Part shown: piece by piece, positions 1 to 8,700 of the stretch | Position numbering within the stretch: position 1 is the stretch's first letter | Layout of the letters: the number at the start of each line of letters is the position of its first letter | NCBI GenBank assembly: GCA_964455935.1 | Contig: CAYVZU010000025.1 | Span: 1-34,981 of the forward strand | Source: CAYVZU01 sp964455935 | GTDB lineage: Bacteria; Fibrobacterota; CAYVZU01 | DNA length: 34,981 nt | Reading direction: 5' to 3' | Program-made: the position numbers and the translations under genes | Notes under the pieces: generated by a model | Databases searched by the model: none | The model's input: the letters and a program-made list of their open reading frames with translations, nothing else | What the model was told of the DNA's origin: nothing

Positions 1-2
1 TG

Positions 3-587
3 GCGGCTTCGGCCGGGCTGCCTTCCACTGTTGGAATGGTATGTGTTGTCTGCTATACGGGTATCATGTACCGGGAGTTCTTTATTGGGACCTGGTTGCG
101 GCCGCGATTGGCCACGTACGCTCTTTTCCATACGGTCGTTGCAGGATGGATTGTCCTGTTTGTTTTTAGTGCGGCCATCGACATGTTTTTCTGGAATGCG
201 CCCGCGGAATTCTGGTTTTTCGTGGTGGCCTCCTATTTCGTTTTCAATATTTATGAATTCGGCCGGAAGACCTTTTCCCCAAAGGAAGAACGCGAAGGTG
301 TGGCATCCTATTCCCGAAATTTCGGACCGGCAAGAGCCGCTCTAAATATTTTCCTCCTTCAGGCGCTCCCTTCCACGCTGATTTTATGGCACATCGGTTT
401 CCGGATTGGCTGGAACCGTTCTTTTTTTGTTATCAGCGCCATGGTGTTGCTGGCTTTTGGGGGATCCTCGGCCGCATTTCTTTTGAAACCAGGAATGGTC
501 CAAGCCAGGATATTTAGGGCTTTTTGTTCGGCTTTTATTATTCTTTTCAACCTGATCGCGGCGATTGCTGCAGGGGTTTCGGTATGA
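3..587 (+). CDS. UbiA-like integral membrane protein, C-terminal part (5' end outside window)
   Basis: The frame is open to the first base of the window, so only the C-terminal ~194 residues are visible; ATGs at 36 and 66 are internal. The protein is strongly hydrophobic with about five membrane segments. A cytoplasmic-loop motif, NIYEFGRKTFSPKEEREG, then SYSRNFG, resembles the second-half loop of a divergent UbiA prenyltransferase subgroup, in which the usual DxxxD motif is replaced by an E-F-x-R-K/EDEREG type motif. UbiA proteins move prenyl or related lipid groups onto aromatic or sugar acceptors in the membrane. The stop codon overlaps the next start (ATGA at 584-587), so the gene belongs to one transcript with the dikinase and formyltransferase genes. 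The family call rests on the loop motif and membrane topology only; the first aspartate motif lies outside the window. Confidence 0.6.
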   Translation, partial: AASAGLPSTVGMVCVVCYTGIMYREFFIGTWLRPRLATYALFHTVVAGWIVLFVFSAAIDMFFWNAPAEFWFFVVASYFVFNIYEFGRKTFSPKEEREGVASYSRNFGPARAALNIFLLQALPSTLILWHIGFRIGWNRSFFVISAMVLLAFGGSSAAFLLKPGMVQARIFRAFCSAFIILFNLIAAIAAGVSV

Positions 588-3295
588 CCGGGGAGCGTTT
601 CGTCTTTTTTTTCAATGAGCAGATTCCCGAAGCTTTCCGCCCACAAACCGGCGGAAAGGCCTGGGGTCTCTACCGGTTAACGTCTGCCGGGATACCGGTG
701 CCGCCATGGGCCGTTCTTACCGGACTATTTTTCTCGAACCTTCTTTCCGGGGATCCGGAATTATTGGAATTGGCAAACCCGTCCGGGCAGTCCACGGCGA
801 ACCGTTTGAAGGACCTTGCGGCCCAAATTCGCCAATTTCCCTTTCCCCCCGATGCCGAAACCGCCATTCACGAGACATGGAAACGGATATCCGGCAACGA
901 TCCCGTTGCGGTGCGGTCCTCTGCCTCGGACGAGGATGGCGCCGAGCTGTCCTTTGCCGGACAGATGGAAACCGTACTGAATGTATCCACGAGGGAGCAT
1001 TTACTGAATGCTGTCCGTCATTGCTGGGCCTCCTTATATGAAGAACGGGCCGTTGCCTACAGGCTGGAGCACGGCATCAATCCATTTTCCGCGCAGGCAG
1101 GGGTCATTATTCAGAAAATGGTCAGTCCAGACAGTGCCGGGGTTGTTTTTACGTCCGACCCGGTTTCGGGTTCAGCGGAGACGGTTGTGGTTTCAGGTGT
1201 ATGGGGTCTGGGAGAAGGGCTTGTCTCGGGCATCTTGGAGGCTGATACGTTTACCTTTAACCGGCAAGGGCGGATAACGGGGCAAAGCATCGCCAGCAAG
1301 GAAAAGGCAATCCTCTGTGATGGCGAAAAAGGGACTGTTGTAGTGGAACTGCCGCCTGAAAAAAGGAATTCCCCCTGCTTGAGCCTGGAATCACTCAAGA
1401 CCATTGTTCAGCAGGCTCTGGCCATCGAGGCTCTGGAAGACAGGCCCATGGATATCGAATTTGCGGTCGAACGGGAGAAACTCTGGATCCTCCAGGCCCG
1501 GCCTGTCACGGCGGGTGCCGCGGGATCGGTTGGCTCCCTTCAAATCTGGGATAATTCGAATATTGTGGAAAGCTACTGTGGTGTTACCACACCGCTGACT
1601 TTTTCCTTTATCAAGCGCGCCTACACCTCGGTGTATTGGCAGTTTGCCCGGGTAATCGGGGCCGATGAAAAAACCATTTTCGCCAACAGAAAAATATTCG
1701 AGAACATGCTGGGTCTGATCCGCGGGCGGGTTTATTATAATCTGCTCAACTGGTACCGTTTGGTTGCCATGATGCCCGGATTCGAATACAATAAGGGATT
1801 CATGGAACAGATGATGGGACTCAAGGTGTCGCCCGCGGTAAACCTCGAAAAACCCGAAGCCGGCCGCCTGAAAAAAATGTTCGTGTTCCTCCCCAGGCTG
1901 GCCCGCGTTGCCTTAAAAATGGTCCGGGCGCATCTGTCTCTGCCGGCCCGGATAGAGGATTTTCACCGGCAATTCCGGAAGGTCTACAGCGAGTATGCAA
2001 AAATGGATTTTTCCAGACTGAGTCCGGAGGAATGCCTCCGGGTTTACAGGGACCTGGAGGATCGGATTTTATGGAAATGGAAGGCACCCATTATCAACGA
2101 TTTTGAGGCTATGATCTTTTACGGATTGCTGAAATCGAAAACCCAGGAATGGTGTAACGATCATTCGGGCAACCTGTATAACGATCTCCTTTGTGGTGAA
2201 GGGAATATCTCCAGCACCGAGGTGGTCACCGGCCTTCAGGACATAGCTGGCATGTTGAAGAATTTGGGGAAAACCGCGGAGGACATCGCATCCCTTCATC
2301 CCGAAGCTGCATTGGAAAAACTCCGATGCGAGCGCCCGTATCGCGAGGCTGCGGCAGCCCTTGCTGAGTTTCTCGACCGCTATGGGGTAAGAGCCGTTGA
2401 GGAAATGAAGCTCGAGTCAGTGCCCATGCGGGAAAATCCGCTTTTTGTCATGGCCACAATCCAGAATTTTCTGCGGTTGAAAACCCCGACTCGGGAAAAC
2501 AGGAACGTGCGTGAAAGAGAAATACGCCTTCAGGCCGAGAAAACGGCCTTCCGCTCCCTTGGCTGGCATCTATCCTCCCTTTTGCTGCCGCGACGCTGGA
2601 TTTATCAATGGATCGTGAAAAACACCAGGGCAGCGGTCAGAAACAGGGAAAACCAGCGTTTTGCCAGGACGCAGGCGTACAGCTTAGTGAGGGGCCTTAT
2701 GCGGTCCATTGGCCATTCATGGACTGTCCGCTCCTTCATTTCTCAACCGGATGATATCTTCTACCTCACGCTGGACGAAATCATCTCCTTTATCGAAGGA
2801 ACTGCAGTTTCGACGAGTCTGGATGCCCTGATCCGGCAGCGGCGGAAAGAATTCCAGGCCTATCGCGAGGGACCAGCCCCGCCCGATCATCTGGAAACAC
2901 GAGGTGAGGTATATGGAAACGATTTATCCTCTCCGGTGTTCCCGGCACCATCCGCCAATGGCAACGAGTTGAAAGGATTGGGATGCTGCCAGGGATTCCT
3001 TGAGGGGGAAATCAAGGTCGTGGAGCGTCCTGATTCTGATTTGAAACTGCAAGGTGAAATCATGGTTGCCCGTCAGACGGATCCGGGCTGGACCGTGCTT
3101 TTTCCACTGATCAGCGGGTTGATCGTTGAAAAGGGCTCCATGTTGTCGCATTCGGCGATTGTAGCCCGAGAGATGGGCATCCCCTGCATTGTCGGTGTAA
3201 AAAATGCCATGTCGATCCTGAAGGACGGCGATCGCATCGCCATGAATGGAGCCAGCGGTCAAATCAGGATTTTGGGAAAAAGAAAAATTGCATGA
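584..3295 (+). CDS. PEP synthase / rifampin phosphotransferase-like dikinase
   Basis: This 903-aa protein has the three-part architecture of rifampin phosphotransferase-type dikinases. An N-terminal PPDK/PEP-synthase ATP-grasp domain spans ~1-310 (GGKAWGL with K25, VAVRSSAS with R111, MDIEFA ~289, LQARPVT ~303). A long helical middle acceptor region covers ~340-800. A C-terminal swivelling phosphohistidine domain contains KGSMLSHSAIVAREMGIPC, with H856 as the expected phosphorylated histidine. The pyruvate-binding TIM barrel of true PEP synthase is missing, so pyruvate is unlikely to be the acceptor. Family chemistry is transfer of the ATP beta-phosphate through the histidine to a small molecule, releasing AMP and Pi. 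The start at 584 is chosen because it overlaps the previous stop (ATGA) and places GGKAWGL at the usual distance from the N terminus; an in-frame ATG at 524 would lie inside the upstream gene. The acceptor substrate cannot be read from sequence. Confidence 0.85.
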   Translation: MTGERFVFFFNEQIPEAFRPQTGGKAWGLYRLTSAGIPVPPWAVLTGLFFSNLLSGDPELLELANPSGQSTANRLKDLAAQIRQFPFPPDAETAIHETWKRISGNDPVAVRSSASDEDGAELSFAGQMETVLNVSTREHLLNAVRHCWASLYEERAVAYRLEHGINPFSAQAGVIIQKMVSPDSAGVVFTSDPVSGSAETVVVSGVWGLGEGLVSGILEADTFTFNRQGRITGQSIASKEKAILCDGEKGTVVVELPPEKRNSPCLSLESLKTIVQQALAIEALEDRPMDIEFAVEREKLWILQARPVTAGAAGSVGSLQIWDNSNIVESYCGVTTPLTFSFIKRAYTSVYWQFARVIGADEKTIFANRKIFENMLGLIRGRVYYNLLNWYRLVAMMPGFEYNKGFMEQMMGLKVSPAVNLEKPEAGRLKKMFVFLPRLARVALKMVRAHLSLPARIEDFHRQFRKVYSEYAKMDFSRLSPEECLRVYRDLEDRILWKWKAPIINDFEAMIFYGLLKSKTQEWCNDHSGNLYNDLLCGEGNISSTEVVTGLQDIAGMLKNLGKTAEDIASLHPEAALEKLRCERPYREAAAALAEFLDRYGVRAVEEMKLESVPMRENPLFVMATIQNFLRLKTPTRENRNVREREIRLQAEKTAFRSLGWHLSSLLLPRRWIYQWIVKNTRAAVRNRENQRFARTQAYSLVRGLMRSIGHSWTVRSFISQPDDIFYLTLDEIISFIEGTAVSTSLDALIRQRRKEFQAYREGPAPPDHLETRGEVYGNDLSSPVFPAPSANGNELKGLGCCQGFLEGEIKVVERPDSDLKLQGEIMVARQTDPGWTVLFPLISGLIVEKGSMLSHSAIVAREMGIPCIVGVKNAMSILKDGDRIAMNGASGQIRILGKRKIA

Positions 3296-4122
3296 GAATC
3301 GTGATTATTGCACAGGAAGACCCGGTTGCCTTTTCTCCGTTTTTCAGGCGTGTGGTCGAGGCCATGCCCGGAGAAATCGTACTGATCGCTCTGGCCGGCA
3401 ATCGTGGGGCTGGCGGCCATCCCCGTTCTCTTTCCGCCAGGCTGCAGTATGCCTACCTGCTTTGGCTGCTGCTGGAACCTGCCGGATTTTTGCGGAATGC
3501 CTGGATCAGGATTTGGTGCAGGCTGATAGCCGCATGCGGCCTGACCGGAACTTGGGTGGACCGGCGAAGCCTGCGTGGCATTGCGCACAGGCATCAAATA
3601 CCGGTCATCGATTTCCGCGATGCCAACGATCCTGTTTTTGTGCAACGTCTCCGGGAGATTGCACCGGATGTCGTGGTCAACCAAAGTGAGCTGATCCTGA
3701 AAAAGGCGATTCTGTCCGTTCCGACCATCGGAGTGCTGAACCGGCACGCCTCCCGTCTGCCCCGTTTTCGCGGGCGCCTTGCGTCATTTTGGTCTCATGC
3801 CGAGGAACCGCCTGATCATGCGGTTACTATCCATTTTGTTGATGAAGGCATCGATTCGGGGCCGATAATTCTACAGGAACCGCTGCGTATTCCGCCGGAG
3901 GCCTCCTTCGCAAAAGTGCTGGATATAATTTTTGCTGAATCGTCAGCGTTGGTATTAAAAGCAATCAACCAGCTGCGCGATCCCGGTTTTCGGCCGGCTC
4001 CAAATAAACATCAGGGGACCCGGCTGTATCCTTTTCCGGGCATCTCCGACATCAGGGCCTACCGAAAAACATTAAAACATCGGCGGAAGAACCGGTCGGA
4101 CCGGGCTCGAAGGATCAGGTAA
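3292..4122 (+). CDS. Formyltransferase, methionyl-tRNA formyltransferase-like fold
   Basis: The 276-aa protein has an N-terminal Rossmann start (MRIVIIAQ) and the hallmark formyl-transfer motif NRHASRLPRFRG, with N150 and H152. The catalytic aspartate is D188 in DEGIDSGPI. The N-H-D triad of 10-formyltetrahydrofolate-dependent formyltransferases is therefore intact. It lacks a clear C-terminal OB domain of methionyl-tRNA formyltransferase, and the usual GAAPI after the HASLLPRWRG-type motif is replaced by RLASFW. A small-molecule amine (sugar or secondary metabolite) is thus more likely than Met-tRNA as acceptor. The start overlaps the dikinase stop by ATGA, implying translational coupling. 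Residues 50-90 are hydrophobic (YAYLLWLLLEPAGF) and may form an insertion contacting membrane or partner. The three-gene set suggests sequential modification of one lipid or metabolite. Confidence 0.8.
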   Translation: MRIVIIAQEDPVAFSPFFRRVVEAMPGEIVLIALAGNRGAGGHPRSLSARLQYAYLLWLLLEPAGFLRNAWIRIWCRLIAACGLTGTWVDRRSLRGIAHRHQIPVIDFRDANDPVFVQRLREIAPDVVVNQSELILKKAILSVPTIGVLNRHASRLPRFRGRLASFWSHAEEPPDHAVTIHFVDEGIDSGPIILQEPLRIPPEASFAKVLDIIFAESSALVLKAINQLRDPGFRPAPNKHQGTRLYPFPGISDIRAYRKTLKHRRKNRSDRARRIR

Positions 4123-4270
4123 CAAGCTACTTCCCCACCCTCTCCAGGATCGTCCTGGTCCTTACCTCGCAGGAATGGTCCATCAAAATAGTCTCTGTGT
4201 GCCTAACCGAGCCAAGCGATGGGTTCACTCACCCCCAAAAAATGGTCGGGAGAAGAAAGGTAAACGGTAA

Positions 4271-4339
4271 CGGTACACGATAAAAGGGAAAAAAATGTCC
4301 CAACACCGCGTACACGTTATCGGGCCATTTTTTTGGGGT
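4271..4339 (+). repeat. Hairpin module, copy 1 (same family as the tRNA-His terminator)
   Basis: Arms AAAAAAATGTCCC (4289-4301) and GGGCCATTTTTTT (4322-4334) are complementary at 12 of 13 positions around a 20-base centre. The same geometry is found at 9571-9616. The last 19 bases, CGGGCCATTTTTTTGGGGT, are identical in both copies, and GGTACACG sits at the same offset on the left; overall 46 of 69 positions match. It could be a dispersed bidirectional terminator, or a degenerate attachment-site-like copy of the tRNA 3' flank. Confidence 0.65.
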
Positions 4340-4638
4340 CCCTTTGTGGATTGTTTCCGAACTTTTTGCATGCAACCCCTGGAAATAGGCGAGAAGCTCA
4401 AGGAATTTGCCCCTCACGCGCTCGTCGACAGTCCTTCTTTTCCGATTTATTTCCGCCTTCCCATTTGGTATTTTGCAGCCGATCACGGCGAAGAGGTTCG
4501 AGTCCTGTCCTAAGCGAAGCTGGTGTATAGAGCAAAGTCGAAGTATCAAAGGTTTCCGGGCTCCGCGTCGAAAAATCCGGCCCGAAATTCCGGATTTCAG
4601 GAATTGGATTTACAACCAGTAATTACTCAGGTTACCAT

Positions 4639-4768
4639 GAAACCACAGAGAGAAATCCGAGTTGAGAATGAGAACACAGAGGAAAGCATTGTGGCGCGTA
4701 CCGCGCCAGAACAGATATTTCTCCTCTCTGTGTCCTCTTCTCTGTGCTCAGTGTTACTCTGTGGTTTC
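4639..4768. repeat. Inverted repeat of the CCACAGAG family
   Basis: Perfect 12-bp terminal inverted repeats GAAACCACAGAG (4639-4650) and CTCTGTGGTTTC (4757-4768) enclose further CACAGAGGA / TCCTCTCTGTG blocks, so the 130-bp segment can fold on itself. Similar 'AACCACAGAG...' intergenic repeats are known in many environmental genomes. No coding capacity is evident. Confidence 0.6.
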
Positions 4769-4793
4769 ACGGTTCGTTAGAGAGACGTGAGTA

Positions 4794-4956
4794 GAGCGCA
4801 TCTCAAAAAGGATTGCGCGGGCCGAAGCCCGTGCGAAAACGACGCAGGCAAGGCGCGCGAAGCAGGCGTATCCGAGGGAGATACGCCGATGGAGCGCAAC
4901 GAAGCTTGCGGCGTTTGCAGCCGGACGATGCCAGAAAGCCTTTTTGAGATGCGCTC
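4794..4956 (+). repeat. MITE-like structured repeat, copy 1
   Basis: The element is 163 bp, bounded by 17-bp perfect inverted ends GAGCGCATCTCAAAAAG / CTTTTTGAGATGCGCTC. Both ends abut TA (4792-4793 and 4957-4958), which would fit a TA target duplication. Internal hairpins are GGGC-CGAA-GCCC, GCGTATC/GATACGC and GCAA/TTGC. A second, inverted copy at 12665-12827 differs by three substitutions and small A/T-run length changes. The left end differs between copies, so the exact boundary is uncertain. It encodes no transposase. Confidence 0.75.
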
Positions 4957-5018
4957 TAATTACTACGACAATCCATTGGGAAGCGTAAGAACCGGATCGG
5001 CGAATTCCACTCATTGAT

Positions 5019-6026
5019 ATGACAAGCAAGAAGCTCCTTCCCATTTTGGCCGTTCTTGCGATTTTTGTGTCCGGAGCCAGCTTTTTGTTTGTTTCCTCCA
5101 AGAAAACGCCGGTTAAGACAGAGCACATCACCGTAGCCTGGTCGCCATTTGAGAATGCAACGCTCCTTTGGGTCGCCATGGACAATGGCTTTTTCGGCCG
5201 GAATGGATTGGATGTTGCCTTGCGCCGGTATGATAGCGGGGCAAAGTCTCTTGACGGAATGTTGAACGGGGAAGCGGACATAGTGGTTGGGGTCACTGAA
5301 TTCCCGATCGTCCGTAAGGCGTTTCAAGGATTGGAGAGTGTCATCATTGGAATTATCGCCAAAGTTGAGAATCTTTACCTTGTCGGACGGAAAGATCGCG
5401 GAATTGAAAAGGTTTCAGACCTTAAGGGGAAAAAGATCGGAACCACTTTTGGAACAATTGCGGAATTTTATCTAGGCAGATTTCTCCTATTGAATGCTCT
5501 TTCTATGCGGGATATAGCGGTGGTCAATCTTAAAACCCCGTCGGAATGGGAAAACGCGGTCGCTGACGGAACCGTTGACGCCATCCTGACAGCTCAACCA
5601 CACGCGGATGCGGCCGGCAAGCGTTTGGGTGAAAACGCCGTTTTCTGGCCGGTTCAAAGGGGCCAACACATATTCGGATTGATTGCCACTTCCCACAAAT
5701 GGGTTGCCGAACATCCTGAAATGGCGGTCCGCTTTCTTAGAGCAATTGAACAAGCCGAGGAATATGCGGTTCATAACCCCGTCAAGGCAAAAGCAATCAT
5801 GCAAAACAGGTTGAACGTGGATGCCACGTTCGCGGAATCCGCCTGGGAGAGGGATCAGTTTACCTTGGAGCTCGACCAATCGCTTATTGTAGCATTGGAA
5901 GATGAAGCGCGCTGGATGGTCAAAAGCAACGTGACCGGCAAAATCGAAATACCGGATTTCAGGAATTATGTTCGCGGCGACTTCTTGGAAAGCGCAAAAC
6001 CGGAAGCAGTGAATTTGGTAAGATGA
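5019..6026 (+). CDS. NMT1/THI5-like periplasmic substrate-binding protein
   Basis: The 335-aa protein has an N-terminal hydrophobic signal or anchor (KKLLPILAVLAIFVSGASFLF, ~4-24). A type-2 periplasmic binding fold of the SsuA/ThiY/TauA class follows: ITVAWSPFENATLLWVAMDNGFF near 38-60, then DGMLNGEADIVVG, DLKGKKIGTTFGT and DGTVDAILTAQPHAD. These proteins bind small anions, thiamine precursors or sulfonates outside the cytoplasmic membrane and normally deliver them to an ABC permease. No permease or ATPase gene lies nearby. Instead the gene is followed after one base by a transmembrane histidine kinase, which suggests a sensory ligand-binding role. The 22 bases at 5946-5967 near its 3' end recur with one mismatch at 4584-4605. 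No strong Shine-Dalgarno precedes the ATG. The ligand is not predictable from sequence. Confidence 0.82.
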   Translation: MTSKKLLPILAVLAIFVSGASFLFVSSKKTPVKTEHITVAWSPFENATLLWVAMDNGFFGRNGLDVALRRYDSGAKSLDGMLNGEADIVVGVTEFPIVRKAFQGLESVIIGIIAKVENLYLVGRKDRGIEKVSDLKGKKIGTTFGTIAEFYLGRFLLLNALSMRDIAVVNLKTPSEWENAVADGTVDAILTAQPHADAAGKRLGENAVFWPVQRGQHIFGLIATSHKWVAEHPEMAVRFLRAIEQAEEYAVHNPVKAKAIMQNRLNVDATFAESAWERDQFTLELDQSLIVALEDEARWMVKSNVTGKIEIPDFRNYVRGDFLESAKPEAVNLVR

Positions 6027-6027
6027 A

Positions 6028-8700
6028 ATGAAGATAAAAACGCGATTCAGCATAACAATTTTCCTTTTCGGCCTTATCATAGCCTGCGTTTTGATATTTC
6101 TGGCGATAATGGACAACCATGTAAAGAAGAGCGGCGAACAGGATGAACTGGCGAAAAATATCAGCCAGGGTGCCATGGAATTGAATTATTTGGCGAATGA
6201 TTACCTGATACACCGCGAAGACCGGCAAATTGAAAGATGGCGAGCCAGTTTCGCCCGCTTCTCGGCACGGATGGCAAACTTAAAGCCCGAAACTGCCAAT
6301 GAAAAGCAACTGGTGAAGCATATGGTTGCGGATGTCCGGCAGCTGGAATTGACTTTTGACGATGTTTTGACCGGGATTCAACATTTTCCGAATAATCAAA
6401 GCGACGGCTATCTTTTCTCCGAATTATTTAGTGTTTCCTCAAGTCGGTTGGCAGTGCAAACACAAGGGTTGTTCTCCGACAGCCAAAGGCTGAACGGGCT
6501 GATAAGGTCCAGGTTGGACCGTTTAGCGAATATCCGAACCTTTCTGGTTTATGCTATCTTGTTTCTCTTCGCTATTTTCCTCCTGGCCAACTACACCTTT
6601 ACCTATCGTCGAATCATGAGATCGGTGGCGCTGCTTCGTGCAGGAATGAAAATCATCGGCGCGGGCGATCTTGATTTCAAAATGAAGAAAGAATGGGATG
6701 ACGAGCTTGGCGAAGTGGCCGAGGCTGTAAACCAAACAACCGCAGAACTGAAAAAGGTCACCGCGTCCCAAGCCGATCTACAAAAAGAAATTTATGACCG
6801 CAAGCACGCCGAAGAAGCGCTCCGGGAGAGCGAGAAGAAATACAGGCGAATTGTTGAGATGGCCAACGAAGGAATCTGGGAAGTTGATGCAGAGCGCAAG
6901 ACTACCTACATGAATCGTCGGATGGCAGAGATGCTCGGCTATTCTCTCGATGATGCAATCAAGAAATCGTGGATGGATTTCACGGATTCGGAAGGTGTAG
7001 CGTTGTCGAATCGCAACGTAGAGAAACGCAGACGGGGGGAGCCGGATTCCTATGAATACAAGCTTATTCGCGGAGACGGAACGCCGCTTTGGGTTCACGT
7101 CAACGCCGCGCCCATTCATGGCGTGGACGGGACATATGAGAGCTCGCTGTCCATGCTCACGGACATTACCGAACGAAAGCTGGCCGAGGAGAGGCTGCGG
7201 CGAAGTGAAATCCGCTGGAACACCGCCATCGAGAGCTTCGCGGAAGGCGCGATCATCGCGACGGAGGACGAACAGGTAATCTATTGGAATCCGGCCGCTC
7301 GCGCAATGCATGGCATTTCCGGCCCGGACGAGTTCATCGAGCCCCTGGAGAATACGCCGTTGACCTTCGAGTTGTGGACGCGCGATGGCAGTCACAAACT
7401 GGATCTGGACGAATGGCCCATGCGCCGGATCAAACGCGGGGAATCCCTCCGCAATCTTGAGTTGCGCATCCGCCGTCCCGACCAGGGGTGGGAGAAGATA
7501 TTCTCCTACAGCGGCACGATGGTGGACACGGCCGCTGGCGAACGGCTGATCTTTCTCACCTGCCATGACCTGACCGAGTTGCGCCGGGCTGAGGCGGCGC
7601 TACGGGAGAATCGGGAGGACCTCGATCGCGCCCAGGCGGTGGGGCAGATCGGCTGGTGGCGGCACAACACCCGAAAGAACGTCCTGACATGGTCGGCCGA
7701 GAATCACCGCATCTTCGGCGTGCCGGAAGGAACGCCGCTTTCGTACGAATTCTTCTTGTCCATGGTCCATCCTGATGACCGCCAGAATGTGGATATGCAA
7801 TGGCAAGCCGGCCTGCGCGGTGAGCCGTATGATTTCGAGCACCGCATCGTGGTTGATAACAAAACAAAATGGGTGCGGGAAAAAGCCTATCTGGAGTTCG
7901 ACACATCAGGCCAACTGCTCGGCGGTTTCGGCATAACTCAAGATATTACCACCCGTAAGCAGGCCGAAGAGGATCTGCGGCTCCGTACGGAAGAACTCGC
8001 CGCCACCAACAAGGAACTCGAATCATTCTCATATTCTGTTTCACACGATCTCCGCGCTCCGCTTCGCTCAATCAAAGGCTTCAGCAGTATCCTGCTGGAG
8101 GATTATTCAGGCAAGTTAGACGAAGATGCTGCGAACCTTCTCACGCGCATAGCAACTTCCACTGATAGAATGGCCGCAATAATTAACGATATGCTAAGTC
8201 TCGCCAAAATATCACGTGAATCGACGCACTGTCAGGAGATAGATCTCCGTTCAATCGCAAACTCAGTTGTAAACGAGCTCCGGAATACCGGACCGGAAAG
8301 AAATGTGGAAATCAACATCGCGCATGAATTGCCTGCGTTCGCTGATGCACGGTTGATGGGGATTGCTCTCTCGAATCTCATTGGAAATGCCTGGAAATAT
8401 TCCAGCAAGAACCCGAGCGCACGCATAGATATAGGGCTGATGTCCAAAGAAAAAGAGAATATATTCTTCGTTCGCGACAATGGTGCCGGATTTGATATGA
8501 CCCTTGCCCATAAACTCTTCCAACCATTCCAGCGCTTGCATCCTGCCAGCGAATTCCCAGGAACCGGGATAGGACTTGCGATTGTTCATAGGATAATCGG
8601 GCGTCACGGAGGAAGGATCTGGGCGGAAAGCGATATTGAAAAAGGATCCACATTTTATTTCACTTTGGCAGGACTTGGGGGGGGGGGTAGAAGAAGATAA
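6028..8700 (+). CDS. Transmembrane PAS-domain sensor histidine kinase
   Basis: The 890-aa kinase has TM1 at ~9-29, a ~140-aa helical periplasmic domain, TM2 at ~171-190 and HAMP at ~192-245. Three PAS/PAC units follow at ~268-383, 393-518 and 530-642. The HisKA domain has H673 in SYSVSHDLRAPLRSI, and the HATPase_c domain has N-box N787 (SNLIGNAWKY), G1-box D817 (DNGAGF) and G2 motif GTGIGLAIV. All catalytic boxes are present, so it should autophosphorylate and pass phosphate to the adjacent receiver. The kinase core matches the subgroup often paired with Rcp1-like receivers. The start is one base after the binding-protein stop. The stop overlaps the regulator start (TAATG). The C terminus is encoded by an 11-G homopolymer giving GLGGGGRRR, so its length could change by slippage. 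Confidence 0.93.
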   Translation: MKIKTRFSITIFLFGLIIACVLIFLAIMDNHVKKSGEQDELAKNISQGAMELNYLANDYLIHREDRQIERWRASFARFSARMANLKPETANEKQLVKHMVADVRQLELTFDDVLTGIQHFPNNQSDGYLFSELFSVSSSRLAVQTQGLFSDSQRLNGLIRSRLDRLANIRTFLVYAILFLFAIFLLANYTFTYRRIMRSVALLRAGMKIIGAGDLDFKMKKEWDDELGEVAEAVNQTTAELKKVTASQADLQKEIYDRKHAEEALRESEKKYRRIVEMANEGIWEVDAERKTTYMNRRMAEMLGYSLDDAIKKSWMDFTDSEGVALSNRNVEKRRRGEPDSYEYKLIRGDGTPLWVHVNAAPIHGVDGTYESSLSMLTDITERKLAEERLRRSEIRWNTAIESFAEGAIIATEDEQVIYWNPAARAMHGISGPDEFIEPLENTPLTFELWTRDGSHKLDLDEWPMRRIKRGESLRNLELRIRRPDQGWEKIFSYSGTMVDTAAGERLIFLTCHDLTELRRAEAALRENREDLDRAQAVGQIGWWRHNTRKNVLTWSAENHRIFGVPEGTPLSYEFFLSMVHPDDRQNVDMQWQAGLRGEPYDFEHRIVVDNKTKWVREKAYLEFDTSGQLLGGFGITQDITTRKQAEEDLRLRTEELAATNKELESFSYSVSHDLRAPLRSIKGFSSILLEDYSGKLDEDAANLLTRIATSTDRMAAIINDMLSLAKISRESTHCQEIDLRSIANSVVNELRNTGPERNVEINIAHELPAFADARLMGIALSNLIGNAWKYSSKNPSARIDIGLMSKEKENIFFVRDNGAGFDMTLAHKLFQPFQRLHPASEFPGTGIGLAIVHRIIGRHGGRIWAESDIEKGSTFYFTLAGLGGGGRRR
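8677..8687 (+). repeat. Homopolymeric G11 tract at the kinase 3' end
   Basis: Eleven consecutive G residues lie 10 bases before the kinase stop codon. Loss of one G replaces the RRR-stop end with about 17 acidic and polar residues running into the response-regulator gene (stop near 8733). Loss of two or gain of one gives an immediate TAG stop. Long G tracts are classical slippage sites, but also a common sequencing error class. Confidence 0.85.

Larger units (their letters stand above)
4123..5018 (+). other. Gene-free repeat-rich intergenic region
   Basis: No convincing coding sequence was found. The segment holds a 6-bp-stem hairpin at 4144-4158 without a T tract, an inverted pair of T/G-rich blocks at 4231-4250 and 4321-4339, and the first copy of the tRNA-flanking hairpin module at 4271-4339. 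It also has a perfect 8-bp-stem hairpin at 4573-4597 (AAATCCGG/CCGGATTT), a CCACAGAG-type inverted repeat at 4639-4768, and the MITE-like repeat at 4794-4956. No clear promoter for the following operon could be picked. Confidence 0.6.

Noticed and set aside
4470..4525. A GGTTCGAGTCC string resembling a tRNA T-loop.
   Set aside because: No acceptor, D or anticodon arms can be built around it; at best a tRNA scrap.
4787..5017. Open frame inside the MITE-like repeat, also open in the second copy, encoding an HLKKDCAGRSPCEN-type peptide.
   Set aside because: The frame simply follows the repeat. Two of the three substitutions change amino acids and the ends vary in length, so there is no sign of protein-level selection.
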